Shown here: positions 1 to 5,527 of the stretch, one piece after another
Numbering within the stretch: the stretch's first letter is position 1
Layout: each line of letters starts with the position of its first letter
DNA from: Candidatus Peregrinibacteria bacterium RIFOXYB2_FULL_32_7
Lineage (GTDB): Bacteria; Patescibacteriota; Gracilibacteria; UBA1369; GWF2-33-10
DNA length: 10,212 nt
Reading direction: 5' to 3'
NCBI GenBank assembly: GCA_001787465.1
Contig: MFXJ01000034.1
Location: 357-10,568 of the forward strand
Notes under the pieces: generated by a model
Seen by the model: only the letters and a program-made list of their open reading frames with translations
What the model was told of the DNA's origin: nothing
Database searches by the model: none
Translations under genes and position numbers: made by a program

Positions 1-314
1 ATGATTTCGAAAATTTGTTGATAGCTGATGTATTGAATAACGTTTAAATTAAATATCGCTTTGCCTACGGTTCCAACTATAAATACTGAAACTATCGTCA
101 GAATTAATCCAAGAATCGCATGACGTATTGTTCCGATTGCTTGTTTAACTTTATCTTCCTGTCCTGAAGCCGTAACAAAACTTATCGCACCGATAAACAC
201 ATAAACTAGACATAAAGCTCCGGCGATAATAATAACAAACGCTATCGCTCTATTTATTATATCAATAGTGTTGTAATTTTCTAATTGTTCCAAAATTGTG
301 TCTGAAGAAGCCAT
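1..314 (-). CDS. TrbC/VirB2-like pilin-family small membrane protein (partial, C-terminus beyond window)
   Basis: Reading the minus strand from an ATG at 314-312 gives an open frame of at least 104 codons that runs off the left edge without a stop. Residues about 22-47 and 66-85 are two hydrophobic helices joined by a short polar loop (TASGQEDKVKQAIGTIRHA). That two-helix hairpin with a G/S-x-x-E/D-K-x-K-x-A loop is typical of the small TrbC/VirB2-like pilin proteins that are frequent in Patescibacteria genomes. A role in a type IV secretion or surface-pilus machine is family inference; no other T4SS gene is in view. The first about 20 residues are polar and not a classical signal peptide. 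It lies 43 bp downstream of khpA, and the gap is almost entirely a 7-bp-period repeat. No Shine-Dalgarno sequence precedes the ATG. The membrane topology is more certain than the family assignment. Confidence 0.7.
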   Translation of the reverse strand, partial: MASSDTILEQLENYNTIDIINRAIAFVIIIAGALCLVYVFIGAISFVTASGQEDKVKQAIGTIRHAILGLILTIVSVFIVGTVGKAIFNLNVIQYISYQQIFEI

Positions 315-321
315 TTATTTT

Positions 322-353
322 AATTATGAATTGTGAATTAACGAATCACGAAT
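322..353. repeat. Degenerate 7-bp-period tract between khpA and the pilin gene
   Basis: Successive heptamers read aattatg, aattgtg, aattaac, gaatcac, then gaat. The tract fills most of the 43-bp gap between the khpA stop and the pilin start. It resembles the tract at 2732-2784, which shares the gaatcac and gaattat words. Function unknown. Confidence 0.6.
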
Positions 354-357
354 ATTT

Positions 358-621
358 CTATTCTGCTGGTTCTTCTATTTTTAAATTTACTCGATTTTGT
401 TCTTTTGAGCCGATAATATGCAGTAATATGCGTATAGCTTTTACGGTTTGTCCATTTTTGCCTATTATTTTACTCATATCATTTTTAGCTACTTTTAAAA
501 TAATTAAAATTCCCATGTCATCTGTTTGTCGTGTAATTACAACTTTATCAGGTTCATCAACTATATTCTTAATGATAAATTCGATAAACTGAATATCTTT
601 AAATTGATTATCATCTGTCAT
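358..621 (-). CDS. khpA: KhpA-type single KH-domain RNA-binding protein
   Basis: This 87-aa protein is the length of the KhpA (YlqC/YloC-like KH) family and is essentially one KH domain. Residues 34-48 form the beta strand (DDMGILIILKVAKND), followed by the RNA-gripping loop KIIGKNGQTVKAIRILL, with the GxxG motif as GKNG at 54-57. KhpA proteins bind RNA broadly, often with KhpB, and affect division and envelope gene expression in Gram-positive bacteria; no KhpB is visible here. It sits 25 bp downstream of rpsP in the same direction, matching the widespread rpsP-khpA order, but the usual following rimM and trmD are replaced by a pilin-like gene. The ATG at 621-619 has no Shine-Dalgarno sequence upstream. 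Confidence 0.92.
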   Translation of the reverse strand: MTDDNQFKDIQFIEFIIKNIVDEPDKVVITRQTDDMGILIILKVAKNDMSKIIGKNGQTVKAIRILLHIIGSKEQNRVNLKIEEPAE

Positions 622-646
622 ATTGTAAAAATTAAAAAATTAGAAA

Positions 647-1057
647 TTATTCAGATTTAGTTTCCTCTTCTTTAACTTTTTCTTCAACTTTTTCTTCTTT
701 TGGCTCTTCTTTTACTTTTTTTACTTCTTCTTTATTTTCTTGTGGCTTTTTAGCTTCTGCCGCAGTTTCTTTTTTCTTTCCTCTCTTCTTTGAAGGTTTT
801 GTTAAATATTTTTCCATGCTTTCCATACCAAGATTTTTTAGAAGTGACGCTACTGTAGGAGTTGGAATTGCTCCTTTTGAAATCCAATATTTAATACGGT
901 CTTGTTTTACTTCAATTTGTTTAGATCGAAGAATAGGATTGTAATGTCCTAGAATTTCTTGGAAAGCGCCTTTTATAGGAGCGTCCTTTTCTGCAACTAC
1001 TATTCTATAAATGGCCACATTATGACGACCGCGACGAGTAAGACGAATTTTTAACAA
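647..1057 (-). CDS. rpsP: 30S ribosomal protein S16 with a long charged C-terminal tail
   Basis: Residues 1-83 match S16 throughout: the N-terminal MLKIRLTRRGRHNVAIYRIV strand, then the VVAEKDAPIKGAFQEILGHYNP segment and the IKYWISKGAIPTPTVASLL helix. S16 binds 16S rRNA and helps assemble the small-subunit body. The start is a TTG at 1057-1055; it is chosen because it puts the family N-terminus exactly at residue 1 and no nearby in-frame ATG exists. S16 is commonly about 80-90 aa, but this one is 136 aa because residues about 88-136 form a low-complexity K/E/P-rich tail, first basic (KPSKKRGKKK), then alternating KEE repeats. The tail is probably disordered and may contact rRNA or neighbouring proteins. 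The gene is 25 bp upstream of khpA and 55 bp downstream of the DUF721 gene. Confidence 0.95.
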   Translation of the reverse strand: MLKIRLTRRGRHNVAIYRIVVAEKDAPIKGAFQEILGHYNPILRSKQIEVKQDRIKYWISKGAIPTPTVASLLKNLGMESMEKYLTKPSKKRGKKKETAAEAKKPQENKEEVKKVKEEPKEEKVEEKVKEEETKSE

Positions 1058-1112
1058 GATTGAAAAATTTAGAAATTAATAACCCTTTGGATTCTATGTA
1101 AAATAGTGTTTA

Positions 1113-1409
1113 TCAGTCAAGAGCAAAACGTAAATCTGTTACTTTTTTATCAAAATTCTTTTCTTGTATCTTATTTAAAATTTCGAGTTTTAGCATTTCT
1201 AGTTCTTGCATGCAACTGCTACTGCCACATTTAATCACAATTTTATTTTTTTTAAAAGAAGCTACTTTTGGCGGTCTACCTCTATTATCTTGCCAGAATG
1301 AATTTATAATTTTTTGAATTTCATAACACATTTGACTGCTGGAAATTTCTTGAAATATCCCTTTTTTTAAAGCTGTCTGTGGAATGATGTTTTTTAGTTG
1401 GGTGAACAA
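1113..1409 (-). CDS. DUF721 (DciA-like) protein
   Basis: This 98-aa protein has the DUF721 layout: an N-terminal helical part, then a short beta-alpha-beta core in which a positively biased strand (VASFKKNKIVIKCGSSSCMQEL) is followed by the helix EMLKLEILNKIQEKNF and the closing strand VTDLRFAL. DciA proteins of this family load or assist the replicative helicase DnaB, but short DUF721 proteins are diverse, so helicase loading is a family-based guess. The start is a TTG at 1409-1407. The next in-frame Met is residue 27, which would cut into the N-terminal helix, so the TTG is kept with moderate confidence. A 7-bp repeat tract and a hairpin lie directly upstream, and rpsP follows 55 bp downstream. 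Confidence 0.72.
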   Translation of the reverse strand: MFTQLKNIIPQTALKKGIFQEISSSQMCYEIQKIINSFWQDNRGRPPKVASFKKNKIVIKCGSSSCMQELEMLKLEILNKIQEKNFDKKVTDLRFALD

Positions 1410-1413
1410 ATTA

Positions 1414-1440
1414 GGACAAAGGATAAAGGATAAAGGATAT
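1414..1440. repeat. 7-bp tandem repeat upstream of the DUF721 gene
   Basis: Plus-strand units read ggacaaa, ggataaa, ggataaa, ggatat in uninterrupted tandem. On the coding (minus) strand this is a TCCTTTA-type pyrimidine-rich repeat ending a few bases from the TTG start, so it would lie in the 5' leader of the DUF721 gene if that is cotranscribed. It runs directly into the hairpin at 1440-1465. Confidence 0.75.
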
Positions 1441-1465
1441 CCTTCTATGCTAAAGCTTCGAAGGA
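1440..1465. repeat. Imperfect palindrome (intergenic hairpin element)
   Basis: TCCTTC at 1440-1445 pairs with GAAGGA at 1460-1465. Between them an inner GCT-AA-AGC pairing (1449-1456) leaves a small internal loop. The element sits between the PEGA-like gene and the DUF721 gene. It has no T-run on either strand that would make it a convincing intrinsic terminator. A short dispersed intergenic repeat is the likeliest identity, but a second copy is not present in this window. Confidence 0.5.
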
Positions 1466-1489
1466 CAGGAAGAAAAAATTATTATCTAT

Positions 1490-2707
1490 TTACTCTCCCA
1501 TTTTAATTTCATAAATAACTCCTTCAGACAGGAAATAAAATTTTCCGTCTTTAGTTTCAAATCTTTCTAGTTTCATTTCCTTATCTAAAGTTGTCGTGTG
1601 CGAAGTAAAGGTGTTTTCTTTTGTATTATAAATATCGAATATTATTTCTTTTTCTTTAGTTCCATATTTAATAGCAACTTTGTTTGAACTTGTTTCGCCA
1701 ACAAAGACACCATCTCCACTTTCATCAAGAATATTTTTTATAAAAATTATTTCGTTATTATTTAAAGTTAAAGCTAATTTACAATTTGGCAATTGCAGAT
1801 CTTTAAAAATTTCATCTCGCGGATCAAAACTCCATACAGAATTTGCATCGCCAATAAATAATAAATTTTCATCTTCGGTCCAAGTTTGAAAGGTTGGATT
1901 TAGATTTTCAGGTAAATCTATTTTGCGGCGGGATTTCGTTTCTGAATTTACTAAATAAAAAAAATCTTTTTCATAAATTAAAACAAAAAGACCATTTGGA
2001 CTTAAGGCAATTTTCGGATTCTCAATTTCTTTTAAGAATCTAACTATCGTTTGTTTACCTCCATTAATAGTCGTTGTTTCAAGCAACATTTGTTTATCAT
2101 CTTCGTTTAATTCTAAATAAAAAAGCCTGTTGCCTGATTTTGAAAAGGCAAATGAGTCTATGCTATCAGCACTTAATTTTGTAGCGATGTTTTTTGTAAC
2201 ATCAAAAAGCCAATAATCACCATCCGAATTAATAAATGCACTTTTCCCATTATCACTAAAAAATATTTTATTAAAATTTTGTGGAAGATCTTTTAAATTA
2301 TAATTTTGTTCCAAAAGAAAGGTTATTTGATCTAGATTATGTGAGTAGTTTTCTTCTAAATCAGGGAAAATTATATAAAATCTTTCTTTTATTTTTTCTG
2401 TTTTTGGAAGATATAAAAAATTAGGCTCCCAGTACATTTCTGTTCCCCGCTCAATCTGAATTTTAATGCTGTCTTCAGTGTAAGCATCTTTAAAAGCTTT
2501 TAAAGAATATGTTCCTGGGGGGAGCTTATATTTGCATTTGTTTTGATCGCAAAGCTTATTAGTAATTTTTCCTAAATCAACATAAAAAGGCGATTTGCCG
2601 TTTATTACAATTGAGCCTTTATTTAAAAAAATCATCCATAGCAGTATCAGCGCTATGAAGCTAATCATAACGACTGAAACTAGAATAAGTTTTTGACGAA
2701 GAGACAT
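1490..2707 (-). CDS. Membrane-anchored PEGA-like domain protein with beta-propeller-like repeats
   Basis: The start is placed at the ATG at 2707-2705, giving 405 aa that begin MSLRQKLILVSVVMISF. An earlier ATG at 2776 would add 23 residues encoded almost wholly by a 7-bp repeat tract, so it is rejected. Residues about 7-28 are one transmembrane helix or uncleaved signal anchor. Residues about 31-90 look like a PEGA-type small beta domain (GSIVINGKSPFYVDLG, then LPPGTYSLKAFKDAY) with a CDQNKC pair that could form a disulfide outside the cell. The rest contains repeated strand-rich segments with TolB/WD-like phrasing (SFAFSKSGNRLFYL, KIALSPNGLFVLIY, FQTWTEDENLLFIGD, SVWSFDPRDE), consistent with an extracytoplasmic propeller. 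PEGA-plus-propeller proteins are common surface proteins of uncertain function in Patescibacteria. It is in the same direction as nadE, 72 bp downstream of its stop. Confidence 0.72.
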   Translation of the reverse strand: MSLRQKLILVSVVMISFIALILLWMIFLNKGSIVINGKSPFYVDLGKITNKLCDQNKCKYKLPPGTYSLKAFKDAYTEDSIKIQIERGTEMYWEPNFLYLPKTEKIKERFYIIFPDLEENYSHNLDQITFLLEQNYNLKDLPQNFNKIFFSDNGKSAFINSDGDYWLFDVTKNIATKLSADSIDSFAFSKSGNRLFYLELNEDDKQMLLETTTINGGKQTIVRFLKEIENPKIALSPNGLFVLIYEKDFFYLVNSETKSRRKIDLPENLNPTFQTWTEDENLLFIGDANSVWSFDPRDEIFKDLQLPNCKLALTLNNNEIIFIKNILDESGDGVFVGETSSNKVAIKYGTKEKEIIFDIYNTKENTFTSHTTTLDKEMKLERFETKDGKFYFLSEGVIYEIKMGE

Positions 2708-2731
2708 TATAAAATTAGTAATTGGCTTTGA

Positions 2732-2784
2732 ATAATGGTGAATTATGAATGGTGAATTATGAATTTCACGAATCACGAATCACG
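2732..2784. repeat. 53-bp degenerate 7-bp-period tract between nadE and the PEGA-like gene
   Basis: Heptamers in phase are ataatgg, tgaatta, tgaatgg, tgaatta, tgaattt, cacgaat, cacgaat, cacg. There are two sub-families (tgaatta-like and cacgaat-like), the same two seen at 322-353. The nadE stop codon (TGA at 2782-2780) lies inside the tract. On the coding strand the tract makes a spurious in-frame N-terminal extension to the downstream gene. Confidence 0.72.
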
Positions 2785-3553
2785 TTTTTATTATTGGTGG
2801 CATTTCTCTTTTGTGTTTACTTGTCTCCATCAATCTAAATACTCTACTAACTAGAATCGCGTCCATGCCTTTATCAATTAATTCTTCTTTTGTAGCTGGA
2901 AGTTTTTCTAAAATTGCGTCTAATTTTTCATAACTTGCTCCAAGTTCTTCCTCATCTGTTTGATTTAATTTTAGTTCAGCTGACGGTGTTTTTTTAATAA
3001 TTTCATCTGGCAAGTTTAAAAATTTTGCTAATTCCCAAACCTGAGTTTTGAATAAATCGCCGATAGGTAGAATATCGGCCGCGCAATCACCGTGCTTTGT
3101 CCCATAACCGAGTAAAATTTCACTTTTGTTTGAGGTGCCAACTACCAAGGCATTTAAAGAATTTGCTAAATTATAAAGCAAAGTCATTCTGATTCGCGGT
3201 TTTGTATTCATTTTCGCAAGTTCAATTTGTCGCCAAGGAAGTAAATCATATTCAATTAAAAAATTATTTATCGCCACTTCATAAAATTTAATTCCAAAAA
3301 ATTTTGCTAATCCTTTGGCGTGATAAGTATTTTCATCGGCAGTTAAGCCTCTTTGTGGCATTAAAATTCCGTAAACGTTTTCAGAAGAAAGCGCATCAAC
3401 TGTTAATTTCAAAACCAAAGAAGAATCAATTCCGCCACTTAAACCGATTACGGCTTTGAATATGCCAGCAGTTTTGAAATAAGATTTCAGATCAGTAAGA
3501 ATTTTATCGTAGATTTGTTGCATAGTTTTTAATTTTAAGTCACGAGCCATCAT
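2780..3553 (-). CDS. nadE: NH3-dependent NAD+ synthetase
   Basis: The enzyme amidates nicotinic acid adenine dinucleotide to NAD+ using ATP, the last step of NAD synthesis. The PP-loop is GLSGGIDSS at 37-45. Other family signatures are the IRMTLLYNLAN helix (121-131), GTSNKSEILLGYGTKHGD (139-156), the ADILPIGDLFKTQVW segment (159-173) and TPSAELKLNQTDEEELG (189-205). At 257 aa there is no room for an amidohydrolase domain, so it should use ammonia rather than glutamine. The ATG at 3553 starts 1 bp after the smpB stop, which suggests translational coupling. An alternative ATG at 3523-3521 (MQQIYDKIL) gives 247 aa and fits the usual family N-terminus about equally well; the intervening codons look like AT-rich spacer. 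The stop codon is TGA at 2782-2780. Confidence 0.93.
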   Translation of the reverse strand: MMARDLKLKTMQQIYDKILTDLKSYFKTAGIFKAVIGLSGGIDSSLVLKLTVDALSSENVYGILMPQRGLTADENTYHAKGLAKFFGIKFYEVAINNFLIEYDLLPWRQIELAKMNTKPRIRMTLLYNLANSLNALVVGTSNKSEILLGYGTKHGDCAADILPIGDLFKTQVWELAKFLNLPDEIIKKTPSAELKLNQTDEEELGASYEKLDAILEKLPATKEELIDKGMDAILVSRVFRLMETSKHKREMPPIIKT

Positions 3554-3554
3554 A

Positions 3555-3989
3555 TCATATTTTTTTTCTCATTTCTCTATCTAAATCTCTTTTTTTAATC
3601 GTTTCTCTTTTATCATATTTTTTCTTGCCTCGCCCGATAGCTATTTCGAGTTTTATAAATTTTCCTTCAATCTCAATTGCCAAGCCAATTATCGTTTGTC
3701 CTTTGTCATGAAAAGCCTTAGTTAATTCCTCAATTTCTTTTTGCTTAAGTAAAAGTTTTCTTTTTCTTGTTGGGTTATAATCTTTTTGATTATTTGGCTG
3801 GTATGGAGACACATGCATATTTTCAATCCACATGGCATTTTTATCAGGCGTGACATAAGAACCTTTGAGATTTACTTTTGATTGTCTGATAGATTTTACT
3901 TCCGCGCCAGTTAATAAAATTCCGGCCTTGAATTTTTTTAGAATCTCATAATCAAAGAGAGCTTTTTTATTTTGAGCGACAATTTTCAT
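3555..3989 (-). CDS. smpB: SsrA-binding protein SmpB
   Basis: SmpB binds tmRNA and brings it to stalled ribosomes for trans-translation. With the ATG at 3989-3987 the 144-aa protein begins MKIVAQNKKALFDYEIL, the normal family start, and carries the family landmarks GAEVKSIRQSKVNLKGSYV, MHVSPYQ, the RKRKLLLKQKEIEEL helix, AIGRGKKKYDKRE, and a basic C-terminal tail ending RDLDREMRKKI. A GTG at 4019 would add ten residues and overlap the upstream peptidase gene by 11 bp; it is less likely. The tail ends at a TGA exactly where SmpB proteins normally end, good evidence that UGA is a stop in this organism. It is in an operon with nadE (1-bp gap). The ssrA RNA itself is not in the window. Confidence 0.95.
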   Translation of the reverse strand: MKIVAQNKKALFDYEILKKFKAGILLTGAEVKSIRQSKVNLKGSYVTPDKNAMWIENMHVSPYQPNNQKDYNPTRKRKLLLKQKEIEELTKAFHDKGQTIIGLAIEIEGKFIKLEIAIGRGKKKYDKRETIKKRDLDREMRKKI

Positions 3990-4008
3990 GAATGTAGGAT
4001 AAGGAAAG

Positions 4009-4734
4009 TTACGAACCACTATTTCTTAATAATTTTCTTCTTTTTTTATGTTCTGGACAAACTTTTTTTACCAAATCCCAAAATTTTTGAGAATGGTTTT
4101 TGATTTTGATGTGAGCAAGCTCGTGAATAATTACATATTCAAGCAATTCTTTTGGAACAAATAAAAGTCTTGAACAGATAGCAATATCGTTTTTGGAAGT
4201 GCAGTGTCCAAATCGTGATTTAAAATTTTTCCATTCAATTTTACCATATTTAAAATTAAAATATTTGTGATTTATTTCAGAGACAAGATTTTGTAAATAA
4301 ATTTGATTTTCTTGTGCTAAAATTTTTCTAATTAAATTAAAAATTAAAATTTGTTTTTTGGAATTTGATAAATTTTTTGGGATTTTGATTGTTAATGGCA
4401 CCGTTGGTATGCCCCAGCGGGGCATACCAACGGTGCCGGTTTTTCTATTTTCCTCATGAATTTGTAAAACATATTTTTTCTCACAAACATCTATTATATC
4501 ACCATCCATCCAAATTTTTTTCTTAGGAGGATCTTTCTTCTCCAGGGATTTAATCATTCTTTTTAATAAATTTTCTGCATGGGCATTTTGTAATTTTCGG
4601 GAAATTCTTGAACTTAAACGAATATTAATCGTATCCCCCTTTATCGTAGCGGAGGAATTTCTTTTTGGAAAATCGTAAACATCGACATTAAAGAAGCGGT
4701 TTTTGATTTGGATTTGTTTTGTGTATAATTGCAT
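4009..4734 (-). CDS. YgjP/DUF45-family zinc metallopeptidase interrupted by an in-frame palindrome
   Basis: The C-terminal third is a clear DUF45 (YgjP-like, M48-related) catalytic domain: FKSRFGHCTSKNDIAI (171-186), ICSRLLFVPKELLEYVI, the zinc-binding HELAH at 204-208, and the downstream third-ligand candidate His214 in KNHSQKFW. No transmembrane segment or signal is seen, so it should be cytoplasmic. Its substrate is unknown, as for most of the family. Residues 100-113 (GTVGMPRWGIPTVP) are encoded by a GC-rich perfect palindrome at 4397-4437 that sits between the N-terminal beta region (KKYVLQIHEEN) and LTIKIPKN. It looks like an insertion tolerated in a loop, leaving the frame intact. The gene is the first of the minus-strand run and faces the sigma-factor gene across a 229-bp divergent spacer. 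Stop TAA at 4011-4009. Confidence 0.88.
   Translation of the reverse strand: MQLYTKQIQIKNRFFNVDVYDFPKRNSSATIKGDTINIRLSSRISRKLQNAHAENLLKRMIKSLEKKDPPKKKIWMDGDIIDVCEKKYVLQIHEENRKTGTVGMPRWGIPTVPLTIKIPKNLSNSKKQILIFNLIRKILAQENQIYLQNLVSEINHKYFNFKYGKIEWKNFKSRFGHCTSKNDIAICSRLLFVPKELLEYVIIHELAHIKIKNHSQKFWDLVKKVCPEHKKRRKLLRNSGS
4397..4437. repeat. Perfect 19-bp-stem palindrome inside the DUF45 peptidase gene
   Basis: The left arm GGCACCGTTGGTATGCCCC (4397-4415) is perfectly complementary to 4419-4437, with a 3-nt AGC loop. It is strikingly GC-rich against AT-rich flanks. It is 41 bp long, and on the coding strand its first base coincides with the first base of codon 100, so it adds residues without a frameshift. 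It has the shape of a mobile palindromic repeat such as the in-ORF Rickettsia palindromic elements, but no relationship to a named family can be shown from this window. Confidence 0.9.
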
Positions 4735-4963
4735 TATGGAAATTTTTAAAATTTATTTAATATTTTGCTATTTCTGAGTATTAAAGATAAATTTAGCTAT
4801 ATTATTGCATTTATCAGCATGAATAATCAAGAATCTCGTAATTTTAGGACGATATATTGAAATTATTAACAAGCAGTTTTAGCGTTGATAATTTAAAAAA
4901 ATAATAATTTTTGTTACTTTTATATAAATTTATCGTAATAAATAATGTCTAATAAATTAATTT
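4735..4963. promoter_or_regulatory. Divergent intergenic region with probable promoters for both gene runs
   Basis: This 229-bp AT-rich region is the only long spacer and the only place from which both the minus-strand housekeeping run and the plus-strand sigma/DUF3160/Memo-CapA unit can be transcribed, so promoters should lie here. No strong consensus is visible. A weak candidate for the plus strand is ttgtta at 4911-4916 followed by gtaata or taataa near 4935-4941. If the sigma factor regulates its own gene, a non-standard promoter is to be expected and could not be recognised by eye. No tRNA, hairpin or small ORF was found. Confidence 0.4.
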
Positions 4964-5527
4964 ATGGATGACTTAGAAATAATTGTAGACTGCCAAGAAG
5001 GTCGACTTACAGAGTTTACTGTTCTTTATGAAAAATATTTAAGGAAAATTTATAATTATATATATTTTCGGACGTGTTTCAAAGAAACAGCTGAAGATAT
5101 ATGTAGCCAAACTTTTATAAAAGCTTTGGAGAATATAAATAAATTCAATCCTAAAAAAGGTAATTTCAATTCATGGCTTTACGCTATTGCTAGAAATTTG
5201 ATAATCGATCATTTCCGAGCTTTAAAGCACACGGAGGATATACATTCTTTTTGGGATTTACCTTCAAGTGAAAACATTGCAATTAGTGTAAACAATAAAT
5301 TTACAATTCAAGAAGTAAAAAAATATTTAGAAAAGTTAAAACCCGAACAAAAAGAAATTGTTTTACTTAGGATATGGGACGGAATGAGTTTTCGGGAAAT
5401 TGCAGATTTAACTTCTAAAACTGAAGAGAATTGTAAGGTTATTTTTTTCCGTAGTATGAAGTTTTTAAGAAGTAATGTTGAATTTTTATTATTTTTAATT
5501 TTGTTAAAATCTAACTTTAAAATATGA
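4964..5527 (+). CDS. ECF-like RNA polymerase sigma factor
   Basis: This 187-aa protein has only sigma regions 2 and 4, the ECF (group 4) plan. Region 2 spans about residues 20-86: LYEKYLRKIYNYIYFRTC, ETAEDICSQTFIKALENI (the conserved AEDi.Q.tFi.al core-binding pattern), then FNSWLYAIARNLIIDHFRA (-10 recognition). Region 4 spans about 117-170: LEKLKPEQKEIVLLRIWDG, MSFREIADLTSKTEENCKV (helix-turn-helix for the -35), then FFRSMKFLR. An unusual short hydrophobic tail, NVEFLLFLILLKSNFKI, follows region 4. The stop overlaps the next start (ATGA, 5524-5527), the arrangement expected for a sigma factor and a cognate membrane regulator. The start ATG has no Shine-Dalgarno sequence. Its targets are unknown; autoregulation of this three-gene unit is a reasonable inference. 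Confidence 0.93.
   Translation: MDDLEIIVDCQEGRLTEFTVLYEKYLRKIYNYIYFRTCFKETAEDICSQTFIKALENINKFNPKKGNFNSWLYAIARNLIIDHFRALKHTEDIHSFWDLPSSENIAISVNNKFTIQEVKKYLEKLKPEQKEIVLLRIWDGMSFREIADLTSKTEENCKVIFFRSMKFLRSNVEFLLFLILLKSNFKI

Noticed and set aside
2708..2776. N-terminal extension of the PEGA-like protein from an ATG at 2776
   Set aside because: The extra 23 residues are encoded largely by the 7-bp repeat tract, and a typical signal-anchor start follows at the ATG at 2707.
2732..2784. CRISPR array or site-specific attachment site
   Set aside because: Units are 7 bp with no spacers, no cas or integrase gene is nearby, and similar tracts occur at several gene junctions.
3990..4019. GTG start for smpB overlapping the peptidase gene
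   Set aside because: The ATG at 3989 gives the standard SmpB N-terminus; the ten extra residues have no family counterpart.
4397..4437. Transcription terminator or CRISPR-type repeat
   Set aside because: There is no T-run on either side and only one copy, and it lies mid-gene with conserved coding on both sides.
3555..5527. UGA=Gly recoding as in Gracilibacteria/Absconditabacteria
   Set aside because: smpB and the sigma gene end at TGA at the expected family length and in operon-style junctions, so UGA is a stop.
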